This document shows, piece by piece, positions 49,369 to 57,016 of a stretch of DNA of 64,000 bases (within the stretch, counting starts at the first letter, position 1; each line of letters opens with the position of its first letter). The stretch is taken from contig NZ_JAVDYC010000001.1 in the NCBI RefSeq assembly GCF_031458255.1, forward strand, positions 1,302,001-1,366,000. Direction: 5' to 3'. Below the pieces are notes generated by a model. That model was given only the letters and a program-made list of their open reading frames with translations, was not told the DNA's origin and ran no database searches. Both the position numbers and the translations under genes were made by a program. Source of the DNA: Catenuloplanes niger. Lineage in GTDB: Bacteria > Actinomycetota > Actinomycetes > Mycobacteriales > Micromonosporaceae.

Positions 49369-49851
49369 GTGGACTTCGCTGACTTCTACACCGGCGCCAA
49401 GGACGACTGCCTCCGCGCGGTGCTGGCCACGGTCGGCAGCCGGCAGACCGCCGAGGAACTCGTCGCCGAGGCGTTCGCCCGCGCCTGGGCCCGATGGCCC
49501 GCCGTCTCCCGGCACCCGGCCCCGCGCGCCTGGATCGTCCGGACCGCGCTGAACGTGCACGTCTCCTGGTGGCGCCGCCGCCGGCGGGAGGTGCCGGCAC
49601 CCGACTGGATCGAGGACCCGCCCGGCCACGGCGACCCCGGGGACGGCCTGCCGGACCCGCGGTTGATGGCGGCGCTGAAGTCGCTGCCCGCCCGGCAACG
49701 CCAGGTGGTCGCGCTGCGGATCTTCCTGGACCTGGACAGCGAGACCACCGCCCGCACGCTCGGCATCTCCGCCGGCACCGTGACCGCCCACCTGGCCCGC
49801 GCCACCCGCACGCTGCGCGCCCACCTGACCGCCGCCCCGGCAGAGGAGTGA
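49369..49851 (+). CDS. RNA polymerase ECF sigma factor (SigE/SigM-like family)
   Basis: A 160-residue sigma-70 region 2/4 protein: FADFYTGAKDDCLRAVLATV and EELVAEAFARAWARWP (region 2), then a short linker and LKSLPARQRQVVALRIFLDL with TARTLGISAGTVTAHLARAT (region 4 helix-turn-helix). The VDFADFYTGAKDDCLRAV start matches the family so closely that GTG at 49369 is taken as start, though its ribosome site is weak. The next gene, 6 bp after the stop, encodes a single-pass membrane protein likely to be its regulator. Target promoters unknown. Confidence 0.88.
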   Translation: MDFADFYTGAKDDCLRAVLATVGSRQTAEELVAEAFARAWARWPAVSRHPAPRAWIVRTALNVHVSWWRRRRREVPAPDWIEDPPGHGDPGDGLPDPRLMAALKSLPARQRQVVALRIFLDLDSETTARTLGISAGTVTAHLARATRTLRAHLTAAPAEE

Positions 49852-49857
49852 CGAACG

Positions 49858-50451
49858 ATGACCGAAGACCTGCACCGGCTGGTACGGGACGAATTCTCCG
49901 CGGTCCGCCTGGACGAACCGCTCGGCGCCGTCACCGCACGGGGACGCCGGTGGCGCCGCCGGCGCTTCACCGGTGGCACCCTGGTCGTGGCGTCCGTGCT
50001 GGCCGCCGCCGGTCTGTGGCCGGTCCTGGCGCCCGGCCCGGCGGAGCCGGCACCGATGCGGTTGGCGGCCTGGTCGGTCGAACCGGAACCGGACGGCACG
50101 GTACGCCTGACGGTACGGCAGCTGACCGACGCGGAAGGGCTGACCGCGGCGCTGCGGGAGGCCGGCGTGCCCGCCCTCGTGGAGTTCGAGGAGGTCGCGC
50201 CCGGCCACCCGGCCGGATGCGCCGACGACGGCCGAACCGGCCAGCCCGGGCTGCTCGACGTCATGCCGCGGCCGGAGGCCGGCGAACAGGTCTACACGCT
50301 CCGCCGCGACCGCATACCGCCGGGGATGAGCCTGCACTTCGTCATGTTCGCCGAGCGGGACACCGCCGGGAACTGGTCGACCAGCCTGCACACGAGCATG
50401 GTGCGGGGCGAACCCGTTCCCTGCCGGCCGCTGGATAAACCCGCCGGATGA
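49858..50451 (+). CDS. Single-pass membrane protein, probable anti-sigma partner
   Basis: A 197-residue protein: cytoplasmic N-terminus (about 1-38, LHRLVRDEFSAVRLDEPLGA then an Arg-rich GRRWRRRRF), one helix (about 40-58, LVVASVLAAAGLWPVLA) and an extracytoplasmic domain (about 60-197) with a Cys pair (GCADDGR and PCRPLD). The layout and the 6-bp gap from the sigma factor gene are those of sigma/anti-sigma pairs, but no known anti-sigma motif (HxxxCxxC) is present. So the anti-sigma role is inference from context. The extracytoplasmic domain may sense an envelope signal. Confidence 0.75.
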   Translation: MTEDLHRLVRDEFSAVRLDEPLGAVTARGRRWRRRRFTGGTLVVASVLAAAGLWPVLAPGPAEPAPMRLAAWSVEPEPDGTVRLTVRQLTDAEGLTAALREAGVPALVEFEEVAPGHPAGCADDGRTGQPGLLDVMPRPEAGEQVYTLRRDRIPPGMSLHFVMFAERDTAGNWSTSLHTSMVRGEPVPCRPLDKPAG

Positions 50452-50515
50452 GGTTATCGATCGATCCCCTTCTGGGTAGTGACTCGGCAACAGCGTCCAT
50501 AGGGGAGGATCGACC

Positions 50516-51016
50516 ATGAGCATCACGGAAGCGCCGCAGGGCAAGACGTCGTGGGAGACGGCCGCGCCGGCCGCCGGACCGTCGGGGGACGTGCACGTGA
50601 CCGGGCGGCGGGTGGTCGCCAACCTGATCGACGGCGTCCTGCTGGTCGGCGTCGGCGCCGGGATCATGATGGCCACCGGCGTCGAGACGACCACGGCCAC
50701 CACCACGGCCGGCACCAGCACGATGTGGTCGATGTCGCCGGCCGGCACGCTGATGTACGCGGCCTTCGCGCTGGCGTACTACGTGCTGATGGAGCGCTTC
50801 TTCGGCCGTACCCTCGGCAAGATGGTCACCGGCATCCGGGTGGTCGGCGAGGGGTCCGGCGCGGCGCCGACGTGGGGGCAGGCGTTCATCCGCACGCTGC
50901 TGCGCGTCGTGGACGGCATGTTCGGCTACCTGGTCGCGTTCGTCGCGGTCCTGGTCAGCGGCAAGCGCCAGCGCCTCGGCGACATGGCCGCCAAGACGCT
51001 GGTCGTGCGCTCCTGA
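50516..51016 (+). CDS. RDD family membrane protein
   Basis: A 166-residue protein with the RDD pattern: VTGRRVVANLIDGVLLVGVG (Arg and Asp positions typical), a second helix GTLMYAAFALAYYVLMERFF, then RTLGKMVTGIRVVGEGSGAA and a third helix VDGMFGYLVAFVAVLVSG ending QRLGDMAAKTLVV. RDD proteins are membrane proteins of mostly unknown role (some linked to ion or osmotic stress). Distinct ribosome site GGGGAGG before ATG 50516. A canonical stem-loop follows at 51056. Confidence 0.9.
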   Translation: MSITEAPQGKTSWETAAPAAGPSGDVHVTGRRVVANLIDGVLLVGVGAGIMMATGVETTTATTTAGTSTMWSMSPAGTLMYAAFALAYYVLMERFFGRTLGKMVTGIRVVGEGSGAAPTWGQAFIRTLLRVVDGMFGYLVAFVAVLVSGKRQRLGDMAAKTLVVRS

Positions 51017-51055
51017 GCGACCACACCGCAACACGGAACCGAACACGCGACGCGA

Positions 51056-51087
51056 AACCGCCCCGCCAGGATTCTGGCGGGGCGGTT
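51056..51087 (+). terminator. Terminator of the RDD gene, first copy of a duplicated stem
   Basis: AACCGCCCCGCCA (51056-51068) pairs with TGGCGGGGCGGTT (51075-51087) over a 6-nt loop, 40 bp after the stop. Near-identical to the stem-loop at 51285-51323 in the same orientation, indicating duplication of this segment. Confidence 0.8.
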
Positions 51088-51111
51088 CACGTCTCGGGCA
51101 GATCAGCCCAC

Positions 51112-51179
51112 GGCGCGGCCGGGCTTTCGGCGCGACTGGGCTTTCGGCGCGACCGGGCTTTCGGCGCGACCGGGCTTTC
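51112..51179. repeat. 17-bp tandem repeat, about four copies
   Basis: The unit GGGCTTTCGGCGCGACC occurs at 51121-51137 (one mismatch), 51138-51154 and 51155-51171 (both exact), with partial copies at each end. Intergenic minisatellite between the two duplicated terminator stems. Confidence 0.85.
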
Positions 51180-51284
51180 TTCGGGTTCCGGTGGTGCCGG
51201 GCTTTCCTCGGCCAGCTACCTCCCTGCCGGAGCAGGCGATGACGCATCTCCGGGCTTCGCCGACGGCCGGCTCGCCGCGCACAA

Positions 51285-51323
51285 ACGAACCCGCCCCGCC
51301 GGAATGGTGGCGGGGCGGTTCGT
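51285..51323 (-). terminator. Terminator of the DUF808 gene, second copy of the duplicated stem
   Basis: ACGAACCCGCCCCGCC (51285-51300) pairs with GGCGGGGCGGTTCGT (51309-51323) with one bulged C, 13 bp beyond the stop of the minus-strand DUF808 gene. Its stem core is the same as that at 51056-51087. Confidence 0.75.
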
Positions 51324-51335
51324 GTCTTGCGGACA

Positions 51336-52568
51336 TCAGTCGCGGGCGGTGCCGGTTCCCGGCGCGGCGCCGGGCTTTCCGTCGGTCGGTGTCGTCCCGG
51401 CGGCGCCGGTCTCCGAGCCGTCGGCCGGCACGGCGGTCGCCGCGCCGGTCCCGGGCGTGGAGGCCGTGCCGGTCGTGGTGGCGGTGCCGGGCCCGTCGGC
51501 CGGAACCGTGGTCGCCGCACCGGCTTCGGCCACGGACGCCGGGCCGGCCGCGGACACAGGTCCGGCCACACCGGCCGCACCCGCCGCGGATCCCGTACCG
51601 GCCGGCGTGTTGATCTCGACCTTGTGGTCGCCGGCGTGGTGGTCGTCGCCGTGCTTGCCGCGGTGGACGGTGAACGTCATGACCACCACGATCAGCGCGC
51701 CGACGATCAGGCCGAGGATGGCGCTGAAGATCGTGTTGACCAGCCAGCCGACCACGCCGCCGAGCGGGCCGGTCGCGTGGTGCGCGGCCTCCTCGACGTG
51801 GTGCACCGCGTCGTAGATCAGGTGGAAGCCGAGCTCGTGCGTGCCGACCAGCAGGATGTGGCCGCCGACCCAGAGCATCGCGGCCGTACCGATCACGGTC
51901 AGCGCGGTCAGCACCTTCGGCATCGCCTTGACCAGGCCACGGCCGAAGCCCGCGACGGCCGCGCTGGACCGCTCGGACAGCGCGAGGCCGACGTCGTCCA
52001 TCTTCACGATGATCGCGACCGCGCCGTACACGGCGACGGTCATCGCGATCGCCACGACGCACAGGATGACCAGCCGGGACACGAAGCTCTGCGACGCGAC
52101 CTCGTTCAGCGAGATCACCATGATCTCCGCGGAGAGGATCAGGTCGGTCCGGATCGCGCCGGAGACCAGCGTCTTCTCGTCCTTGAGTTTCTCCTCGCCG
52201 TCACCGTGCCCGTGGCCGGACACCTTCGCCCAGACCTTCTCCGCGCCCTCGTAACACAGATAGGCGCCGCCGAGCATCAGGATCGGTGTGAGTAACCACG
52301 GCACGAACTGGCTGAGCAGCAACGCGACCACGATGATGATGGCCTTGTTGCCCAGCGACCCGAGCGCGATCTTCTTGATGATCGGCAGTTCCCGGTCGGC
52401 GGCGAGGCCGCGCACGTACTGCGGCGTCACCGCGGCGTCGTCGATGACGACACCCGCGGCCTTCGAACCCGCCTTCGCGGCCGCCACACCGACGTCGTCG
52501 ATGGACGCGGCGGCCGCCCGCGCCAGCACCGCGATATCGTCCAGCAGGGCTGCTAGTCCACCGCTCAA
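51336..52568 (-). CDS. DUF808 family (YedI-like) membrane protein with long low-complexity tail
   Basis: A 410-residue protein. It begins LSGGLAALLDDIAVLARAAA, the conserved DUF808 start, from a TTG codon at 52568 with AAGGGA 7 nt upstream; no ATG or GTG fits the family start. Two central blocks of membrane helices (about 85-110 and 160-300) carry GAYLCYEGAEKVW and LSAEIMVISLNEVA, both family signatures. A C-terminal tail (about 320-410) is rich in Ala, Gly, Thr and Pro and is unusual for the family. Function unknown; homologues are conserved inner-membrane proteins. Confidence 0.88.
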   Translation of the reverse strand: MSGGLAALLDDIAVLARAAAASIDDVGVAAAKAGSKAAGVVIDDAAVTPQYVRGLAADRELPIIKKIALGSLGNKAIIIVVALLLSQFVPWLLTPILMLGGAYLCYEGAEKVWAKVSGHGHGDGEEKLKDEKTLVSGAIRTDLILSAEIMVISLNEVASQSFVSRLVILCVVAIAMTVAVYGAVAIIVKMDDVGLALSERSSAAVAGFGRGLVKAMPKVLTALTVIGTAAMLWVGGHILLVGTHELGFHLIYDAVHHVEEAAHHATGPLGGVVGWLVNTIFSAILGLIVGALIVVVMTFTVHRGKHGDDHHAGDHKVEINTPAGTGSAAGAAGVAGPVSAAGPASVAEAGAATTVPADGPGTATTTGTASTPGTGAATAVPADGSETGAAGTTPTDGKPGAAPGTGTARD

Positions 52569-52850
52569 GGCAGATCCCTTCGATCGTTTCGCACGTCTCT
52601 CGCGACGATTATCCCTGCGCCCGGCCACCCTGGCGCGCCAGACGCCACCCACCCGGCAAAGCTCACCCTTAGTTGATCATCCCAACACTCGGTGTCGCTC
52701 GTCCGCCACACCTCGTAACGACCGATTCCGGTGCCCCCTCGGCCGGCCGGACGCCGACCAGCGGGCCGCGACGGGTGTCGGCCACCGGCCGGCACGGCCT
52801 ATCCTGAACACTTCCGGTCGCGAACGTTCCGGCGGAACGGAGCTCAGGCC

Positions 52851-53990
52851 ATGACTGGGGCGGACGTCGCGATCGTGGGCGCGGGCATCATCGGTACGGC
52901 GCTGGCCGCGGCCCTCGCCCGGCGCGGCCGGGCGGTCACGCTGATCGAGGCGGGCGAGCCCGGTGGCGGCACCAGCGCGACGAGCTTCGCGTGGATCAAC
53001 AGCCACAAGAAGGACCCGCTCGACTATCACGCGCTCAACGTCGCCGGCGTGGTCGCGTGGCGCCGGATCGCGGCGGAGTTCCCGGACGCGGTCACGTTCG
53101 CCGGCCAGGTCTCGATCGCAACCGGTGCGGCACACCGCGCGAGTCTCACCGCACGCATGCGGCGGCTCACCGGCCTCGGCTACCCGGCCCGCTGGGCGAC
53201 GCCGGCCGAGGCCCGCGCGCGCACGCCGATGCCGGTCCCGGACGACGCACTCGTGGCGATCTTCGACGGCGAGGGGCACGCGTTCCCGCGCCGCTACGTC
53301 GCCCACCTGCTCACCCGGCCGGGCGTGACCGTCCGCACCGCGACCGCGACCGGCGTCGCGTCACACGCCGGCCGGGCGACCGTGCACCTGACCGACGGCG
53401 GCACGGTCACCGCCGGCACCGTGGTCGTCTGCGCCGGCACCGGCACCGCCGCCCTGGTCGCGTCCGCCGGCGGCACGCTCCCGCTGGTGCCGCCGGCCGC
53501 CGGCTACGCCGCGTTCGGCTACCTCACGGACGTGGTCGCGCCCGGCCACGGCGTCACCGGCATCGTGAAGACCGACCGCCTCGGCCTGCGCCCCGGCGAC
53601 GACGGCACGCTCCTCGTCCAGACCCTGGACCTCGACGGTACGGCCGAGCCCGGCCGGGAACCGCCCGCCACGGTCACCGCCGAGATCGCACACCGGGTCG
53701 CCGAGGCGCTCCCGCACACCCGCACCCGGATCGCCGCCGTCCGGGTTGGCCACCGCGTCATCCCGGCCGACGGCCGCACCGCCGCCGGCCCCGTCGCCCC
53801 CGGCTCACCGGTCTGGGCGATCGCCACCCACAGCGGCATCACGCTGGCCCCGTGGCTCGCCGAGACGATCGCCGCCGAGCTGACCGGCGCCGCCCCGGAG
53901 CCGCTGCTCGCGCGCTTCCGCCCCACCCGCTTCCAAGCCACCACCGGCCACCCGCCACTCGCCGCACCCCGCGCACCCGGCGACCAGTGA
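52851..53990 (+). CDS. FAD-dependent amino-acid/glycine oxidase-like oxidoreductase (DAO family)
   Basis: A 379-residue flavoenzyme: the FAD-binding motif is VAIVGAGIIGTALAAALARRG at the N-terminus, followed by GGGTSATSFAWINSHKKDPL and a late FAD-contacting segment VWAIATHSGITLAPWLAE near residue 325. This is the DAO fold of glycine, D-amino-acid or sarcosine oxidases and related dehydrogenases. The substrate is unknown; homologues are often labelled FAD-binding oxidoreductase. ATG at 52851 with GGAG 8 nt before. It stands alone; a minisatellite follows. Confidence 0.87.
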   Translation: MTGADVAIVGAGIIGTALAAALARRGRAVTLIEAGEPGGGTSATSFAWINSHKKDPLDYHALNVAGVVAWRRIAAEFPDAVTFAGQVSIATGAAHRASLTARMRRLTGLGYPARWATPAEARARTPMPVPDDALVAIFDGEGHAFPRRYVAHLLTRPGVTVRTATATGVASHAGRATVHLTDGGTVTAGTVVVCAGTGTAALVASAGGTLPLVPPAAGYAAFGYLTDVVAPGHGVTGIVKTDRLGLRPGDDGTLLVQTLDLDGTAEPGREPPATVTAEIAHRVAEALPHTRTRIAAVRVGHRVIPADGRTAAGPVAPGSPVWAIATHSGITLAPWLAETIAAELTGAAPEPLLARFRPTRFQATTGHPPLAAPRAPGDQ

Positions 53991-54468
53991 CCCCGCCCGC
54001 CGCACCGTGAGAGGCGCCGCGCCCGGCGCAGCACGACCGGCGCAGCACGACCGGCGCAGCGTGACCGGCGCTGTGACCGGCCCGCGTGGCCGGCGCCGCG
54101 ACCAGCGCCGCGTGACCGGCGCCGCGTGACCGGCGCCGCGTGACCAGCGCCGCGTGACCAGCGCCGCGTGACCAGCGCCGCGTGACCGGTGCACCGTGGC
54201 CAGCGCCACGACCGACACGCCGGCATCGGCCGCGGCCAGCGGGTTCGGCACCGAGCCGCCGTCGGGTGTGCAGTGGGTGGGCGCGACGCGCAGTGGGTGG
54301 GCACGCGACGCGCCGGCGTCGAGGAGCGCGCGGACCAGGTCGGCCGAGCCGCCCGGCTTCTCCCGGCCCCGCATCGCCTCTTCGTCACGCTGAGCACACA
54401 GGACACCACGGGCCGCCAATATCGACTAGTGTGCCGTCGGTTATGAAGATCAACGGGAGGAAGACATC
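53991..54468. repeat. 478-bp gene-free region with a 15-bp minisatellite
   Basis: From about 54025 to 54213, 12-13 degenerate copies of a 15-bp unit (GCGCCGCGTGACCAG and close variants) are arrayed head to tail. Because 15 is a multiple of 3, all frames stay open across it and give repetitive peptides, so the open frames here are not genes. The rest (54214-54468) has no supported gene and must hold the promoter of the beta-helix gene. Confidence 0.8.
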
Positions 54469-55962
54469 GTGGAGATGATCAGCAGGCGGGGCGCGCTGCG
54501 GGCCGGGCTGGCCTCGACGGCGGCGGTCGGCGCGGTCGCGGTGACCGGGTCGGCGGCGCAGGCGGCCCCGACCGACGCGGCGGCGGCCGGTGGCGAGGGC
54601 TGGATCTCGGTCCTCGACCACGGTGCGGCCGGTGACGGCACGACGGACGACACCGCGGCGATTCAGGCGGCGTTGAACGCGGCCGCGACCAGTAGGAAGA
54701 GCGTGGTCTTCCCGGCCGGGCGCACCTACAAGGTGACCGACCAGCTCAACGCGCGGAACCTGACCGACGCCGTCATCTCCGGGCACGGCGCGACGATCGC
54801 GCTCGTCGGCGGCAAGGCGAATCCGGTCGACGACTTCGACCCGTACGCGATCCTGCACCTGGAGAACTGCACCCGGGTCAAGGTGATCGGCCTGACGCTG
54901 CGGGACACGAGCCGCACGACGTACCAGAACGGCGTGCGAATCGTGAAGTCCACCGGTCTCGTGGTGGACGGCGTGCGGGTGCAGAGCGTGCGCTTCAACG
55001 GGATCGCGATCTTCGACGCGACGCCGCGCACGTCCGACGACATCGTGATCACCAACTGCACGACCGAGGACACCCGCTTCGGCATCTCGACCAACGGCCG
55101 GGACGTGCGCATCGTCAACAACCACGTGGCGATGGACTACACGTCGACGGACGAGTACAAGCGGCTCGGCGAGCACCCGCCGCCGGAAGCCGACTCCAGG
55201 CTCTCGGACTACTTCGACGGCATCTGCGTCTGGGCCGGCGGCACCCGCACGGTCATCGCCGGCAACACGCTCGCCGAGATCGGCCAGTCCGCGATCTGGA
55301 CGCAGGCGGTCACGCACGTCACCATCGCGAACAACACCATCTTCGCGCCGCACCTGCACGGCATCGAGATCGACGGCACCGCGGACGCGGGGAAGAGCCC
55401 GGTGGGCCGCGCGATGGGCATCTCCATCACCGGCAACACGATCGTCAACTCCGTCAAGGGCACGCTCACGCTGTTGTCGACGACCGACGCGACGATCGCC
55501 GGCAACAGCGTGATCAACACCGTCGCGACCGCGGAGGCGACCTGCATCGCGGTCAACTCGCGAAGCCACAAGGTCACCGTCACCGGTAACGTCGTCCGCC
55601 AGGCGAACCCGAACCTCCCGGCGATCTTCGTCAAGGACAACGGCACCGCCACGGGCGAGGCCGACGCACGTTCCACCGACGTCACCGTCGCCTGGAACAC
55701 GGTGGAGGCCGCCCAGCCGATCTGGGCCCACCCCGGCACCGTGATCATCCAGCGCGTCGATGCCACGCACAGCGGCGGCACCGAACGCGCCGAGATCGCC
55801 ACGCAGGGCACCTTCAAGATCACCGGCAAGGTGCTCGCGAAGGACGGTCTGGGCGTGGGCAACGCCGTAGCGGCCACGTCGGTCGGGCCGATGGTGCGCA
55901 AGATGCAGGTCTTCTCGGAGACCGGGCAGAGCCTCGGCTGGATTCCGATCTACAACAGCTGA
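54469..55962 (+). CDS. Tat-exported right-handed beta-helix protein (pectate-lyase-3 type)
   Basis: A 497-residue exported protein. A twin-arginine signal (MISRRGALRAGLASTAAV, cleaving near AQA) is followed by the Pectate_lyase_3 opening GDGTTDDTAAIQAALNAA and successive parallel-helix coils (for example GVRIVKSTGLVVDGVRVQSV, VTIANNTIFAPHLHGIEI, ISITGNTIVNSVKG). Such folds occur in polygalacturonases, rhamnogalacturonases, epimerases and tailspikes; no catalytic Asp triad could be pinned down, so activity is open. GTG start at 54469 after GGGAGGAAG. Fits a plant-polysaccharide role with the nearby lyase and xylosidase genes. Confidence 0.85.
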   Translation: MEMISRRGALRAGLASTAAVGAVAVTGSAAQAAPTDAAAAGGEGWISVLDHGAAGDGTTDDTAAIQAALNAAATSRKSVVFPAGRTYKVTDQLNARNLTDAVISGHGATIALVGGKANPVDDFDPYAILHLENCTRVKVIGLTLRDTSRTTYQNGVRIVKSTGLVVDGVRVQSVRFNGIAIFDATPRTSDDIVITNCTTEDTRFGISTNGRDVRIVNNHVAMDYTSTDEYKRLGEHPPPEADSRLSDYFDGICVWAGGTRTVIAGNTLAEIGQSAIWTQAVTHVTIANNTIFAPHLHGIEIDGTADAGKSPVGRAMGISITGNTIVNSVKGTLTLLSTTDATIAGNSVINTVATAEATCIAVNSRSHKVTVTGNVVRQANPNLPAIFVKDNGTATGEADARSTDVTVAWNTVEAAQPIWAHPGTVIIQRVDATHSGGTERAEIATQGTFKITGKVLAKDGLGVGNAVAATSVGPMVRKMQVFSETGQSLGWIPIYNS

Positions 55963-56080
55963 TCCCGTGATTTCCGGCCGCGCGCTCGCTCGGGGTGCGC
56001 GGCCGGTCCACACTTGTCACATAGAGCGTTTACTCTGTCGCACTACGCTTGACGGCCTTCCGTCCGACGGGGTGATGGAT

Positions 56081-57016
56081 ATGCGACGTGATCGTTTCCG
56101 CCGTGCGGTGACCGGTGCCGCGGTGATATTGACGCTCGGGCTGGCCACCGTCGCCGGGTGCCAGTCGGACGAGGCCGGGCCGCCGTCCGTGGACGACCTG
56201 CTGCGGCAGACCGGCATCTGGCAGCAGCCGAAGCTGCGGATCGGCGTCGCCGCGAACGAACCGCTGATGGGTGAGGTCCGGGACGGTGTGCGCAGCGGCT
56301 TCGACGTGGAGATCGCGCGTTATCTGGCCCGGTCGCTGGGCTACACCAACGAGAGCGACGTCGAGTTCGTGACCGTGCGCACGGACGAGCGGATCCGGTT
56401 CCTGCTGGCCGGCCACGTCGACATGGTGGTGGCCAGCCTGTCGTACACGGAGGAGCGCGCCAAGCTGATCGGGTTCGCCGGGCCGTACTTCGTGACCAAC
56501 CAGGCGTTCCTGGTGCCGAAGGCGTCGGCGTCCACACTGCGGATCGAGGACGACTTCAAGGAGAAGCAGGTCAAGGTCTGCACCAGCGGCAGCTCGACCA
56601 CGGAGGACGAGCTGACCCGGCGCGGCTTCAACCGGTCCGTCGTGCAGGACCTGCAGGAGTGCGCGGACGGGCTGCGGTCCGGCAAGTACGGCGCGATGAG
56701 CTCGGACAAGACGATCCTGGCCGGCTACTACTCACAGCATCCGCAGGACCTGGCGTACGTCCAGCTGCCGTTCGGCGCGGACGAGCGGCTGCACGTCGGC
56801 GTCTCGATCAACGACGAGCCCCTGCGGGACCTGATCGCGTACTTCCTGCAGAAGAGCTACGACGAGGGGCGCGAGACCGGCGCGAGCCCGTGGCTGACGG
56901 CCTACAACAACACGCTCGGCGCGTGGTACCTGGCCGACGTCGACGAGATCAGTCAGCCGGAGCCGCTGGACGTGCCGGACCTCGTCGACCACGACGACAA
57001 GGTCTCGCCGAGATGA
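56081..57016 (+). CDS. Solute-binding lipoprotein of the amino-acid ABC transporter type (SBP_bac_3)
   Basis: A 311-residue exported binding protein with lipobox LGLATVAGC (Cys at about 28), then the type-2 periplasmic fold: LRIGVAANEPLMGEVRDGV, GFDVEIARYLARSLGY, LLAGHVDMVVASLSYTEERA, VKVCTSGSSTTEDEL and MSSDKTILAGYYS. This matches glutamate/amino-acid binding proteins such as GluB. No permease or ATPase gene is near. Instead its stop overlaps (ATGA) the start of a membrane protein gene, so the pair may sense a ligand rather than transport it. The ATG at 56081 is preferred; one at 56075 lies too near the GGGG site. Confidence 0.88.
   Translation: MRRDRFRRAVTGAAVILTLGLATVAGCQSDEAGPPSVDDLLRQTGIWQQPKLRIGVAANEPLMGEVRDGVRSGFDVEIARYLARSLGYTNESDVEFVTVRTDERIRFLLAGHVDMVVASLSYTEERAKLIGFAGPYFVTNQAFLVPKASASTLRIEDDFKEKQVKVCTSGSSTTEDELTRRGFNRSVVQDLQECADGLRSGKYGAMSSDKTILAGYYSQHPQDLAYVQLPFGADERLHVGVSINDEPLRDLIAYFLQKSYDEGRETGASPWLTAYNNTLGAWYLADVDEISQPEPLDVPDLVDHDDKVSPR

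Noticed and set aside
53805-54419. 204-codon minus-strand frame with GAGHA/ALVTR peptide repeats and a DLVRALLDAGAS segment like an ankyrin helix
   Set aside because: Most of it is the 15-bp minisatellite, which keeps all frames open; the ankyrin-like segment is too short and has no supporting repeats.
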